Notes: generated by a model from the letters alone, not told the origin. A DNA stretch of 64,000 nucleotides from Rhizobium phaseoli (GCF_003985125.1 NZ_ML133567.1:248001-312000), one strand, 5' to 3'; shown: positions 17,701 to 29,115, counted from the first letter of the stretch. Numbers and translations: made by a program.

Positions 17701-20225
17701 TGATCGATCAGATCAACCGCGCCGTCGCCCTGTTTGCGCCCTCTAAGGATGAACTGCAGGAAATGGAGCGCGCCGAGCGTAACAAGGTTCCGGTCAAGCG
17801 CATCGCGCCGGTGCCGCCGCCTGTCGTGCCGGCCGTCGTCATCGAGGAGGAAGGTGATCTCGACTTCTGGAACGGCATCGGCGGCTTTGCCCGCGACGGC
17901 CGCGAATATGTCGTCCGCCTGCCCGGAGGGCATGCGACGCCCCAGCCCTGGATCAACGTCATTTCCAATGACAGGTTCGGCTTTCACGTATCAGCCGAAG
18001 GCGCAGGCTTCACCTGGAGCGTCAATTCGCGCGACTACCAGCTGACCTCCTGGTCGAACGACGCAGTGGTCAACCGTTCGGGTGAGGCCTTCTATCTCGC
18101 CGATCTCGACAGCGGTGCGGTCATGACGCCCTTCGCGGCGCTGTCGCGCCGGCCGGACGTTCGTTTCGAGGCCCGCCATGGGCTCGGCTATTCGGTCTTC
18201 TCGAGCATCCAGCACGATATCGCACTGGAGCTGACGCAGACGATCGCCCGCGACAAGCCGGTGAAACTGCAGCGCCTGCGCCTGCGCAACACCGGTTCGA
18301 CCGGCCGCAGGCTGCGTCTCTATGGTTATGTCGAATGGGTCCTCGGCAACAATCCGGGACGCACGGCCCCCTTCATCCTGTCGCGCCATGACGGGGAGAC
18401 GGGAGCGCTGTTTGCCACCAATCCCTACAGCATCGATTTTTCCAACCGAACCGCTTTCTTCGCGGCCAGCGAGACGCCTTCGAGCGTTTGCGCAAGCCGG
18501 CGCGAGTTCATCGGCAAGGCGGGAACGATCCAGGCGCCGCAGGCTGTTACGTCAGCAGCTGCGCTTTCGGGTGCCACCGAGCTCGACGGCGATCCGGCCG
18601 CGGCTCTGGCAATCGACATCGAGCTTGGCGCCGGCGAAGAGCGCGACTTCACCTTCTTCCTCGGCGATACACCGACGGAAGAAGAGGCGCGCACTGTCAT
18701 CGCTGATGTCCGCAAGGCTTCGTTCGACGATGCCGTCGAGGCAAACCGCAGCTTCTGGCGGGATTTCACCGGCAGGCTGCAGATCTCGACGCCGGATCGC
18801 GGGATGAACAATCTCGTCAACACCTGGCTGCCCTATCAGAGCCTCGGCTGCCGGATCATGGCCCGCACCGCCTTCTACCAGGCAAGCGGCGCCTTCGGCT
18901 TCCGCGATCAGCTGCAGGATACGCTGGCCTTCCTGCTGCACGAACCTTCGATCGCCCGCCGGCAGATCCTGAACGCCGCCTCGCGCCAATTCCGCGAGGG
19001 CGACGTCCAGCATTGGTGGCTGCCGGGAACCGGTGCCGGCGTCCGCACGATGATCTCGGACGACGTCGTCTGGCTGAGCTATGCGATTCATCACTATTGC
19101 AGCGTCACCGGCGACAAGAGCGTGCTCGACGAGGAAATTGCCTTCTTGGAAGGTCCGGCGCTTCTCGAGGGACAGCACGACTCCTTCTACAAGCCGGAGA
19201 TTTCCGAGGACAAGGCGAGCGTCTACGAACATGCGGCGCTGGCGCTCGATCTCGCCATCGCCCGCAAGGGATCGAACGGCCTGCCGCTGTTCCTGGGCGG
19301 CGACTGGAACGACGGCATGAACCGCGTCGGCATCGGCGGACGCGGCACCAGCGTCTGGCTCGGCTGGTTCCTGGCGGGAGCCTTGCGCTCCTTCATCCCC
19401 TATGCCGAAGAGCGCGGTGACAAGGCCCGCGCAAAGCGCTGGTCTGCACATCTCAAGGACTTGAAGAAGGCGCTCGAAACCGCGGGGTGGGACGGCGGCT
19501 ACTATCGCCGCGGCACGTTCGACGATGGCGCGCTGCTCGGTTCCAAGGAAAGCCCGGAATGCCGGATCGATTCGATCGCGCAGTCCTGGAGCGTTCTGTC
19601 CGGCGAGGGCGACCCGGCCCGCGCCGTCAAGGCCATGGACGCCGTGCTCGATCAACTGGTCGACGAGGAAGCCCGCATCATCCGGCTGTTCACGCCGCCC
19701 TTCATCAATTCCGCCAGGGATCCCGGTTATATCAAGGCTTATCCGCCGGGTGTGCGCGAAAACGGCGGCCAATATACCCATGCCGCGACCTGGGTGGTGA
19801 TGGCGTTGGCGGAGCTCAAGCGGGGCGACGACGCGCTGCGCTGCTTCCAGATCCTCAACCCGATCACCCATGCGCTCGACAAGGCTTCGGCCGAGCAATA
19901 CCGGGTCGAACCTTATGTCGTGGCTGCCGACGTCTATGGACATGAGCCCTATACCTCGCGCGGCGGCTGGACCTGGTACACAGGCTCGGCCGGCTGGCTC
20001 TACCGGGCTGCCGTCGAGGGCATTCTCGGTATCCGGTTGAAAGATGGCCGGCTTTACGTGCGTCCGTCGCTCCCGTCGGAATGGGACGGTTTTGCGGCGG
20101 AGGTCGAGCGGGGCGACGGCAAATACCGCATTTCGGTCTCAAAAGCGTCCAACGCCAGCGGCTACACTCTGTCGATCAACGGCAGCGAAGTCGCCGATCC
20201 CGAAGAGGGATATCCGCTCGGATAA
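11706..20225 (+). CDS. ndvB: Cyclic beta-1,2-glucan synthase NdvB/ChvB
   Basis: At about 2839 aa this matches the giant NdvB/ChvB/Cgs family in length and architecture. There is an N-terminal cytoplasmic region, then membrane segments near residues 410-465. A GT84 glycosyltransferase domain follows, with TLDADT (about 620) and a QHRWARGDW motif (about 770), then more membrane segments (about 805-850 and 930-990). A large C-terminal part ends in a GH94 phosphorylase-like domain (WWLPGTGAGVRT near 2436, LGGDWNDGMN near 2528). The enzyme uses UDP-glucose to build, elongate and cyclise periplasmic beta-1,2-glucan, with the GH94 domain trimming chain length. In rhizobia it is needed for hypo-osmotic adaptation and nodule invasion. 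The start is uncertain: ATG 11706 and ATG 11751 both have weak SDs. Confidence 0.96.
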   Translation: MSIANLSPSLSREPEMKQIDHNDSIRSTYLSIEDIKAMGDAVARNGVSKLPAFAAFDFFARHKENEKEILRVYRTTATDVEAGETITPAAEWLLDNHYIVEEAIQEVRRDFPRRFYRELPTMSVGGVEIPRTLVLAWLYVAHTHSTISQESLTALVDGFQANETLRIGELWALPSLVRYVLVENLRRISSRVEASRRLRRRANEAADELVRLTDPAKAAAYLKTLEPLAEDNTFSTQFLYRLRDGSQTSSLAITWLDERLEELGRNTEEATTAEHSRLSSGNVTMGNIIRSLREIDDTEWSVWVEQVSHVDKLLWEHSDYGILDSGSRNKYRKQIEKLAKRSPLTEMEIAQLALDMTDAAKASGEPQPHEPNVGGFLSGAQRPKLEARANYRPTVTQHFVRAVRQFNWLAIAVPVMLLTVIAMAVVGKFMAGAGMGALEIAVLLIMFSLPASEGATGLFNTLLSFFVTPARLVGYEFKEGIPEDARTLLVVPCLISNRDSVDDHVRNLEVHYLANPRGEIYFALLSDWPDSDVEETAADLEVLDYARREIANLSARYAYDGKTRFYLLHRRRLYNASEGVWMGWERKRGKLHELNMLLRGDRDTTYLPGANAVPANVQYVMTLDADTRLMRDAVTKLVGKLYHPINRPVINPKTGRVESGYGVLQPRVTPSLTTGKDASVFQRVFSINRGLDPYVFTVSDVYQDLAGEGTFTGKGLYHVDAFEASLKGRIEENSVLSHDLLEGSMARCALVTDLELVEDFPIRYEVETSRQHRWARGDWQLLPYMFNPKYGVTALGRWKMFDNLRRSLTPIAWFFASVLGWYFMGPLGALVWQILLIFCLFVAPTLSLINGIIPRTSDIVARAHLYTVWSDITAANAQVALRIVFIADSACMMADAIGRSLYRLFVSRKLMLQWRTAASVQAGGQGTLASYYKQMWHAPVLALLALGFAALPGDNAFLVGIPFALLWILSPVVAWYVSQSAETEDRLEVADSVSSELRKIARRTWRYFETFTTPEQNYLPPDNIQETPHVIVAARTSPTNIGVYLLSVVSGRHFGWFSFEETLERLEQTIATIDKMEKFRGHLFNWYHTDTLQTLGPRYVSAVDSGNLAGHLIAISSACRNWAEAPSAHMQGNLDGVGDTAGILGEVLADLPDDRKTVRPLRRRLEERIVGFQNALAAVKREHEFASIRIINLAVLARDIEKLAANLDHEVKSKQSEEVTQWAASLVKVCEAHISDSTFDLSKVDALRPRLVALRDKARDLAFSMDFGFLFRPERRLLSIGYRVESGELDQACYDLLASECRLTSLFGIAKGDLPTEHWYRLGRQVVPVGSRGALVSWSGSMFEYLMPPLVMQERGGGILNQTNNLVVVEQMNYARKLGIPWGISEAAFNARDHNLNYQYTNFGVPTLGLKRGLGHNAVIAPYASLLASQYDPPGALENLQRLRKVGALGKFGFHDAVDFTPTRVPEGKKCAVVYNYYAHHHGMSIAAVANVAFNGHLRELFHSDPVIEAAELLLQEKAPRDIPVMSGKHESDTPASIQDDLLRPEIRKISDPASRDRELVFLSNGHYSLMLTATGAGYSRWNGLSVSRWKADPTEDRWGTFIFLRDTATNEWWSATAEPKGVEGEKIKVEFADEKAQFTKTIGDLTSEVECIIATEHDAEARRVTLLNMGTEDRFIEVTSYLEPVITSDDTDNAHPAFARMFIKTEIGKRGDVIRAERNKRDPNEPNISIAHLIVDNAGDTRHTEFETDRRKFIGRGRSLADAAAFDPGATLSGSDGFMLDPVMSLRRTVRVPAGKKVSVFFWTIAAPNRDEVDKAVNRYRHPDAFNHELVQAWTRTQVQMRHVGVTSQQAAAFQHLGRYLVYPDMQLRKDEATVEAGLQSQSALWPLAISGDFPIFTLRVNDDMDLDIAREALLAQEYLRSRGVTADLIIMNERASSYAQDMQHALDAMCENVRRIGQADGLRQHIFAVRKDLMEESTYHAVIAASRVTLHAKNGKVIDQINRAVALFAPSKDELQEMERAERNKVPVKRIAPVPPPVVPAVVIEEEGDLDFWNGIGGFARDGREYVVRLPGGHATPQPWINVISNDRFGFHVSAEGAGFTWSVNSRDYQLTSWSNDAVVNRSGEAFYLADLDSGAVMTPFAALSRRPDVRFEARHGLGYSVFSSIQHDIALELTQTIARDKPVKLQRLRLRNTGSTGRRLRLYGYVEWVLGNNPGRTAPFILSRHDGETGALFATNPYSIDFSNRTAFFAASETPSSVCASRREFIGKAGTIQAPQAVTSAAALSGATELDGDPAAALAIDIELGAGEERDFTFFLGDTPTEEEARTVIADVRKASFDDAVEANRSFWRDFTGRLQISTPDRGMNNLVNTWLPYQSLGCRIMARTAFYQASGAFGFRDQLQDTLAFLLHEPSIARRQILNAASRQFREGDVQHWWLPGTGAGVRTMISDDVVWLSYAIHHYCSVTGDKSVLDEEIAFLEGPALLEGQHDSFYKPEISEDKASVYEHAALALDLAIARKGSNGLPLFLGGDWNDGMNRVGIGGRGTSVWLGWFLAGALRSFIPYAEERGDKARAKRWSAHLKDLKKALETAGWDGGYYRRGTFDDGALLGSKESPECRIDSIAQSWSVLSGEGDPARAVKAMDAVLDQLVDEEARIIRLFTPPFINSARDPGYIKAYPPGVRENGGQYTHAATWVVMALAELKRGDDALRCFQILNPITHALDKASAEQYRVEPYVVAADVYGHEPYTSRGGWTWYTGSAGWLYRAAVEGILGIRLKDGRLYVRPSLPSEWDGFAAEVERGDGKYRISVSKASNASGYTLSINGSEVADPEEGYPLG

Positions 20226-20261
20226 AGCGTTTCTCCACGCAGACATCACGGCGATTCGCGA

Positions 20262-20289
20262 ACGGCCAAAAGGGAACCCTTTTGGCCGT
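20262..20289. repeat. Perfect 13-bp inverted repeat between ndvB and opgC
   Basis: ACGGCCAAAAGGG and its exact complement CCCTTTTGGCCGT are separated by only AA. There is no T-tract, so this is not a standard terminator. It sits 36 nt after the ndvB stop and 37 nt before the opgC start. It could set the ratio of the two cistrons or be a protein site; neither is shown. Confidence 0.6.
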
Positions 20290-20325
20290 CGTCGCGTTTG
20301 CAAATCGGATAACAGGAGACACTCC

Positions 20326-21564
20326 ATGGCAAGCACGCGGACCGAAGCCATCGGCACCGAGCGCAGTTCCCGATCCGTAGCTGCGCCAGGGCGCGATACA
20401 AGGCTTGACGTGCTGCGTGGCCTCGCCCTGATCATGATCTTCATCAATCATGTTCCCGGGCAGTTCTTCGAATATGTCACGACGAAGAATTTCGGCTTCT
20501 CCGATGCCGCGGAGGCTTTCGTGCTGATATCCGGCATTGCCGTCGGCCTTGCTTACGGGACCCGTTTCCAGCCGGGCAACCGGATCAGAATGGCGATCAA
20601 GGCGGCAAAGCGGGCCTTCACCCTCTATCTCGCCCACATGATCACAACCTTCATGACACTGGCGCTGTTCATCTGCGGCGCCTGGCTGTTCCACCGGCCC
20701 GGATTGCTTGTCGAAATCAATATTCTGGCGGTTCTGATGAACCTCAAGGACGGTATCCCCGCGCTGCTCCTGCTCGGCCACCAGATCGGCTACAACAATA
20801 TCCTGCCCATGTACGGGGCGTTGCTGCTGATGGTGCCCATCCTCCTGCTCCTCAACGAGCGAAGCGCGCTGCTGGCGCTTGCCGTCTCGGGCACGGTCTG
20901 GCTGCTCGCCGGCATTTATCAGGTGGCGCCGCACAATATGCTGATCGAAGGCTATTGGTTCCTCAATCCGCTCTCCTGGCAGTTCCTGTTTTCGATCGGT
21001 ATCATCTCGATCCTGCATATCAAGCGCGGCGGCCGAATCCCGCGGCATCCGCTATTGCTTGCGGTCGCCGCCGCCTATGTCGTGCTTTCCTTCGTCTGGG
21101 TGACCGGTCATCTCTGGATTTTCGGCAACTCGCTGGCAGCGCTTGGCCTGCCGCCGGTTATAACAGGTTTCGACAAGACCTTCCTGTCGCTGCCGCGACT
21201 GCTGCATGTGCTGGCGCTGACCTACCTGATCATCAGCATCCCCGCATTCTCCCGCATCCTGCGGCGTCCCGCGGATCACCCCCTGACGATCCTCGGCCGC
21301 CATTCGCTCAACATCTTTGTTGCTGGCACGATCCTCGCCATGGTCGGCCAGGTCGTGCTCTACATCACCAACAAGGATCCGCTGGTCGGCCCGATCTTTG
21401 TCATCGCCGGCATCGCGACGCAATTCGCCTATGCCTACTATCTCGAGCACAAGCGTCAGCAGGACAAGGTCAAGAGTAAGCTCGTCACCGAGGTTGCCGC
21501 CGTACCGGTGCCCGTGCGGATCGGCGGAGCGGCAAACACCTATCGCCGCACCAATCGGAAATAG
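20326..21564 (+). CDS. opgC: OpgC-type membrane acyltransferase (glucan succinylation)
   Basis: The 412-aa polytopic protein has about 10 hydrophobic helices. It shows OpgC-family features: an N-terminal DTRLDVLRGLALIMIFINH motif, GFSDAAEAFVLISG and a later LGRHSLNIFV segment. OpgC proteins transfer succinyl groups to osmoregulated periplasmic glucans. Lying right after ndvB, it should act on cyclic beta-1,2-glucan. AGGAGAC precedes the ATG at 20326. The C-terminal about 40 residues are cytoplasmic and basic. The family is clear; succinyl specificity is inferred from the family and context. Confidence 0.88.
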   Translation: MASTRTEAIGTERSSRSVAAPGRDTRLDVLRGLALIMIFINHVPGQFFEYVTTKNFGFSDAAEAFVLISGIAVGLAYGTRFQPGNRIRMAIKAAKRAFTLYLAHMITTFMTLALFICGAWLFHRPGLLVEINILAVLMNLKDGIPALLLLGHQIGYNNILPMYGALLLMVPILLLLNERSALLALAVSGTVWLLAGIYQVAPHNMLIEGYWFLNPLSWQFLFSIGIISILHIKRGGRIPRHPLLLAVAAAYVVLSFVWVTGHLWIFGNSLAALGLPPVITGFDKTFLSLPRLLHVLALTYLIISIPAFSRILRRPADHPLTILGRHSLNIFVAGTILAMVGQVVLYITNKDPLVGPIFVIAGIATQFAYAYYLEHKRQQDKVKSKLVTEVAAVPVPVRIGGAANTYRRTNRK

Positions 21565-21589
21565 CTGCCAGCTTTGCCTTGAGATAGAG

Positions 21590-21622
21590 GAGCCGGCGGC
21601 CCCTGCCCGCCGGCTCAATTTT
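21590..21622 (+). terminator. Terminator after opgC, overlapping the convergent gene's stop
   Basis: A 10-bp perfect stem (GAGCCGGCGG / CCGCCGGCTC) is followed by AATTTTTG. The downstream arm overlaps the stop codon of the convergent glyoxalase-like gene, so the same hairpin may slow polymerase from both sides. Confidence 0.8.
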
Positions 21623-21968
21623 TGTGAGCGAGGATGTTCACCAGCCTGCCCAGGGGATCGCGGACATAAAAGCGCCTGACGCCCCAGGGCTCGTCCGCCG
21701 GGCCGTATTCGATCGAAAAACCGGCGGCCGACATCGCCGTGAAAGCAGCGTCGAGATCGTCGACCTCGATCGAAAGGTCCGGCACCGGCGTGCCGGAGCC
21801 GCCCTCGCTGGCGACGCTCACCTGAACGTTCATGGGTCTCGCGGCGCCGAAGGTGGTGATCCAGCCGTGATCCATGATGACGTCGAGACCGAGGACATCC
21901 TGATAGAACCGCCGCGCCGGCGTGATGTCGGGTGCTGCAATATTGGCGACGATGCGCAGGACCTTCAT
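21615..21968 (-). CDS. Glyoxalase/bleomycin-resistance-fold (VOC) protein
   Basis: The 117-aa protein carries one VOC domain. It starts with beta-strand MKVLRIVANIAA, continues with ARRFYQDVLGLDVIMDHG and ends with FYVRDPLGRLVNILAHKN. Members bind a metal and act as lyases, dioxygenases or antibiotic-binding proteins; the substrate cannot be told here. The start is chosen at 21968 because GGAAGGAAAG lies just upstream and the fold begins there. An open frame extends far upstream but would run through the palindromic repeat. Confidence 0.8.
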   Translation of the reverse strand: MKVLRIVANIAAPDITPARRFYQDVLGLDVIMDHGWITTFGAARPMNVQVSVASEGGSGTPVPDLSIEVDDLDAAFTAMSAAGFSIEYGPADEPWGVRRFYVRDPLGRLVNILAHKN

Positions 21969-22062
21969 GGGCTTTCCTTCCGATGCTTGGACAATGCGGA
22001 AGGTAGGAAGATCGGCAGGGTGGTCAATCGGGGTTGGGTTTGGAATGGCGGCGTAGCAGCGT

Positions 22063-22245
22063 GCGGCACCCCTCTGCCCTGCGGGGTATCTGCCCGATAA
22101 GGAGGGAGATTGGCCAGTGGTTGCAACCTGGTTCCTTTCCGTCGCCGGGCGGAATACATGTTCGTTGTTGGCTGGGGAAACCATCGCACCCAACCGATCT
22201 CCCCACCGGTGGGGGAGATGCCCGGCAGGGCAGAGGGGGCGGCCC
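22063..22245. repeat. Intergenic mosaic element with long imperfect inverted arms
   Basis: Left arm (22063-22113) and right arm (22191-22245) are imperfect reverse complements. Both contain CCCTCTGCCCTGC-type and GGGGGAGAT-type blocks, and about 80 bp separates them. The right arm has its own hairpin, CTCCCC-ACCGGT-GGGGAG (22199-22217). The motif wording (ATCTCC...GGGGGAGATG...GGCAGAGGGGG) is one I recognise as a frequent intergenic repeat in Rhizobium-type genomes, of the RIME/mosaic-element kind. Confidence 0.65.
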
Positions 22246-22343
22246 CATTGTACACGGTTACTGTGTGACGTCAGCAACGGTTTTGGAAGGAAACCAAGCC
22301 CTGAAGTATGTCGTCGGAATTGGACTGGCCTCACCCAGCCAAC

Positions 22344-22378
22344 AAAAAGGCCGGAAGGAGCTACCTTCCAGCCTTTAT
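22344..22378 (-). terminator. Terminator of ndvA
   Basis: Read on the minus strand, AAGGCTGGAAGG and CCTTCCGGCCTT pair over 12 positions (one G-T) around TAGCT, followed by TTT. It lies 16 nt beyond the ndvA stop codon. Confidence 0.75.
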
Positions 22379-22393
22379 TTTGAACCCGACCGA

Positions 22394-24157
22394 TCAGGCG
22401 GCTTCGGTGGCGTGGGCCTTGCGGACTTCGTCGTCCGTCAGGATACCGCTGGCGCGCAGCAGGGCGGCGAAGCGGCCGTTGCTGTGGCTGAGCTCGTCGA
22501 AGCTGCCCTGCTCGGCAACGCGGCCGTCGTCCAGGAAGAGCACCATATCGGCTTCGCGGACCGTCGAGAGGCGGTGGGCGATGATGAAGGTGGTGCGGTT
22601 CTCACGCAGATTGTCGATCGCCGACTTGACGCGCGCTTCGGTCTCGACGTCGAGCGCCGAGGTCGCCTCGTCGAGCACCAGGATCGGTGCGTCTTTGAGG
22701 ATGGCGCGGGCAATCGCGATGCGCTGGCGCTCGCCGCCCGAGAGCTTGTTGCCGCGTTCGCCGACATGCGTGTCGTAACGGTCCTCGCGGGTCTCGATGA
22801 AGTCGGCGGCGGCGGCAGCTTCGGCCGCCCGGCGCATTTCCTCTTCGCTGGCACCCTCGCGGCCGAGCCGGATATTGTCGCTGATCGAGCGGTTCAGCAG
22901 ACCGGCATCCTGGAAGACCGTGGCGATATGGCGACGCAGCGACTTGCGGGTCACCTTGGTGATATCGGTACCGTCGACGAGGATCTGGCCGCCCTGCGGA
23001 TCGTAGACGCGCTGCAGCAGGTTGACGAGCGTCGTCTTGCCGGCGCCGGTCGGGCCGACGATCGCAACCGTCTGGCCGGCCTTCACCGAGAAGGAGACAT
23101 TGTGCAGACCCTGCGAGCTGTTGCCGAAGCCGAAGGAGACGTCGCGGAATTCGACCGCCCCCTTGACGTTCTTGATCTCGCCGTTGCCGGCCGGTTCTTC
23201 ACGTTCACGCACCGAATCTTCGAGCGTGTAGAAGTCCTCGAGCTTGGAACGCGCCTCGAAGATCTGCGTGGCGAATTGACGCATCAAGTCGAGGCGGGCA
23301 ATCAGCAGGTTCGCAAAGCCGATGAAGGCAATGACGTCACCGACACGCAGCTGGCCGGACTGGACGAGCATCGTGCCGATGATCAGGACGACCATCATCG
23401 CGATCGTCGAAGCCATGCGGTTCAGCGCGCTGGCGATCGCCCACCAGTCGAGCACCGGATACTGCGCTTCGAGCAGCCGGTCGGCAAAGGACTTCAATGC
23501 CTTGGTTTCGGCCTCGATGCGGTTGTAGCTATGCAGAACCGACACGTTGCTGATCGAGTCGCTGACATGCGAGAAGACGGTATGGTAGTGGTTCTCAACC
23601 GACGCCTGGCCATCCTTGGTGCGGCTCATGACCACGCGGCCGATCAGCCAGTAGGCAATGCCGAGCACGATGAGGACGGCCGACAGGCGCAGGTCCATCG
23701 ACATTGCGGTCGGCACCAGCAGGGCAAGCGCGATGACCGTCGACAGGTGGTTGCGCATGAATTCCAGCCAAAGGCCGAACAGCGTCTCGCAGGCGCGCAG
23801 CAGCGTGTGCAGCGCGTTGGAGGTGCCGCGCTGGTGATGCCAGGCGAGCGGCATGGAAATGATGCGGCCGAAAGCCTCCGTCAGCAACGTGGCCCGCCGG
23901 CCATGAGCAAGCCGGTCGGCCTCGCGCGATACCAGGACGAAGGCGATGGTGTTGAACACGGCGAAGGCCGCCCACATGAACAGGATGGGCTTGACTTCAC
24001 CCTTGCCCGAGATCGCATCGATGATGCGACCGAACAGGATCGGTTCCGCAATGGTGATGGTCGCCAGAACAATATTGGCGATAACGACCAGGGATACGCG
24101 GAGCTTGTAGGCGCCAAGATAGCGCAGAGCTCTTGCATAGACCTTGAATAGCGACAC
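22394..24157 (-). CDS. ndvA: Cyclic beta-1,2-glucan ABC exporter NdvA/ChvA
   Basis: The 587-aa half-transporter has an N-terminal six-helix ABC membrane domain (about 15-300) and a C-terminal ABC domain. It carries Walker A VGPTGAGKTT, signature LSGGERQRIAIAR and Walker B ILVLDEATSALD. The sequence is instantly recognisable as NdvA, which exports cyclic beta-1,2-glucan made by NdvB to the periplasm. The start is set at the GTG 24157, giving MSLFKVYARAL, because AGAGGTT lies 4 nt upstream. The in-frame ATG at 24175 would place that SD inside the gene. Being only 2.2 kb from ndvB/opgC makes this a compact glucan locus, though ndvA is on the opposite strand. Confidence 0.95.
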   Translation of the reverse strand: MSLFKVYARALRYLGAYKLRVSLVVIANIVLATITIAEPILFGRIIDAISGKGEVKPILFMWAAFAVFNTIAFVLVSREADRLAHGRRATLLTEAFGRIISMPLAWHHQRGTSNALHTLLRACETLFGLWLEFMRNHLSTVIALALLVPTAMSMDLRLSAVLIVLGIAYWLIGRVVMSRTKDGQASVENHYHTVFSHVSDSISNVSVLHSYNRIEAETKALKSFADRLLEAQYPVLDWWAIASALNRMASTIAMMVVLIIGTMLVQSGQLRVGDVIAFIGFANLLIARLDLMRQFATQIFEARSKLEDFYTLEDSVREREEPAGNGEIKNVKGAVEFRDVSFGFGNSSQGLHNVSFSVKAGQTVAIVGPTGAGKTTLVNLLQRVYDPQGGQILVDGTDITKVTRKSLRRHIATVFQDAGLLNRSISDNIRLGREGASEEEMRRAAEAAAAADFIETREDRYDTHVGERGNKLSGGERQRIAIARAILKDAPILVLDEATSALDVETEARVKSAIDNLRENRTTFIIAHRLSTVREADMVLFLDDGRVAEQGSFDELSHSNGRFAALLRASGILTDDEVRKAHATEAA

Positions 24158-24537
24158 GTCTAACCTCTTGTGCATCTGCGAAAAAGGGAATGGTGGGATG
24201 CTACAAAAGGCTACCTGAACCGGCGATTAACGGAGTATTCAGGGTCCAGCCGCGGGAGGATTAAGCCGAAGGCTCTATCGCTTTCTGCGGGGAATCGGAG
24301 CCGCATCAGCAGCATAGAACAGCAGATTGCGTGAAGATCGCTCACATTTTTCAGCATCAGGGTCTGGCAACCGAATTTCTGGCGGATTATATGCCACGAC
24401 AATTTGCGCTTGCATTTTAATAAATGTTTAGCACAGCATTGAAATTAAAGACTGCATGTTGAAGACCGTTTCGCGACCAAATTGAAAAGCCGCCAACGGC
24501 CTGGATGCGGACTTAAGGTCCGGACAAGGGGCGTTTT
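24158..24537. other. Divergent ndvA/expR promoter region
   Basis: This 380-bp gap between the divergent starts of ndvA and expR is noticeably AT-richer than its surroundings, especially 24400-24480. I see no gene or clear promoter consensus. It presumably holds both promoters. Confidence 0.4.
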
Positions 24538-25293
24538 GTGAATATTAATTCATTAATTCAAGTGCTTGTAATTCTGGAAGAGTGCCCAAATCCGGATGCT
24601 GTCGTCAACGAGCTCGAGCAGGTCCTCCATGGTTCCGGCTTCGAGTATTACGGTCTGCTACGCCATTTGCAGCAGACACCGGCCCAGCAGAACTCGGAAC
24701 TGCGGGCTGCACCGCTGGCCGGCCGCTGGCCCGAACGATGGCTGCAGATATATGCCGCAAAAAAATATATCAGGATCGATCCGATGGTGCGCTATCTCAC
24801 TCATGCGCAGCGGCCTTTCCGCTGGCGGGAAAGCATGGCGGCATTCAACAGCGACGCGCATCGCCGCCGTATGGAGCAGATGATGGTCGATGCCTTCGGC
24901 CATGGATTGGAGGACGGCTATCTCTTTCCGATCCATGGGCGCAACGGCATTCTGGGCAGCCTCAGTCTCGGCGGCAGACCGATCGAATTGTCGCCGGTGG
25001 AGATCGCCTTGCTCGAGGCTGTGGCGCGCAAGACCTTCTGGCGGTTGCTCGAGCTGACCGGCGAGGCCGAGGCGCTGGAGACGGTGCTGCCGGCTGAGAC
25101 GCCGCTGACGCGGCGCGAGATGGAAATCCTGCACTATCTCGCCGAAGGCATGACGTCGATGGAGATCAGCAAGATGCTGAAGATCTCGAACCACACCGTC
25201 GATTGGTATATGAACGGCCTGCAGGGCAAGCTGAAGGCGAAGAACCGGCAACAGGCGGTGGCGCTCGCTTTCCGCCATGGCCTGATAAGCTGA
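24538..25293 (+). CDS. expR: LuxR-type acyl-homoserine-lactone regulator ExpR
   Basis: The 251-aa protein has an N-terminal autoinducer-binding domain (about 15-165) with the invariant positions W68, Y72, D81, P82 and W96. A C-terminal GerE/LuxR helix-turn-helix (about 188-250) keeps E194, L198 and G204. The residues TVDWYMNGLQGKL and the location between ndvA and pyc match ExpR of Sinorhizobium and R. leguminosarum. There it responds to long-chain AHLs made elsewhere and controls exopolysaccharide, surface and motility genes. No luxI partner is nearby, consistent with an orphan regulator. The start is a GTG at 24538 with a weak SD. Confidence 0.88.
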   Translation: MNINSLIQVLVILEECPNPDAVVNELEQVLHGSGFEYYGLLRHLQQTPAQQNSELRAAPLAGRWPERWLQIYAAKKYIRIDPMVRYLTHAQRPFRWRESMAAFNSDAHRRRMEQMMVDAFGHGLEDGYLFPIHGRNGILGSLSLGGRPIELSPVEIALLEAVARKTFWRLLELTGEAEALETVLPAETPLTRREMEILHYLAEGMTSMEISKMLKISNHTVDWYMNGLQGKLKAKNRQQAVALAFRHGLIS

Positions 25294-25466
25294 GCTTTTT
25301 TTATCCATTTCGCGCAAATCGCTGCATACTGCCAGTCGACATGTCTTCGCATGGCGAGAAAGTGCGTTTCGCAGTCGCAAGAGAAATTGAACTTCCTGTG
25401 ACAAGAAGTTAAGAATTTTCTTCGCGGGTGCAGCATGCCCGCGTCTGAACGACGGAGGAGACCGTT

Positions 25467-28931
<3,465 letters not shown>

Positions 28932-29030
28932 GCCTTGCCGAGAGGCTTGTTCAGTTGGCTGGCTGCCTCACCAATCACCCGATTGTGTGTGATCGGGCTG
29001 TCGGAAGCCTGATTTTTCGAAGCGTTTACG

Positions 29031-29061
29031 GCCTCCTCGCCTTGCTTGGCGAGGAGGCTTT
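29031..29061 (+). terminator. Terminator downstream of pyc
   Basis: An 11-bp perfect stem (GCCTCCTCGCC / GGCGAGGAGGC) with a 6-nt loop is followed by only TTT. It lies 100 nt after the pyc stop and before the FMN reductase start. The short T-run makes it a moderate terminator. Confidence 0.65.
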
Positions 29062-29115
29062 CCCATAGACTTGAAGTCGTATATCCGCCCCAAGACCAAC
29101 CAGGACATTCTCTCC

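Noticed and set aside
24157..24175. Upstream ATG (24175) as ndvA start
   Set aside because: It places the good AGAGGTT ribosome-binding site inside the gene; the GTG at 24157 fits the site and the known N-terminus.
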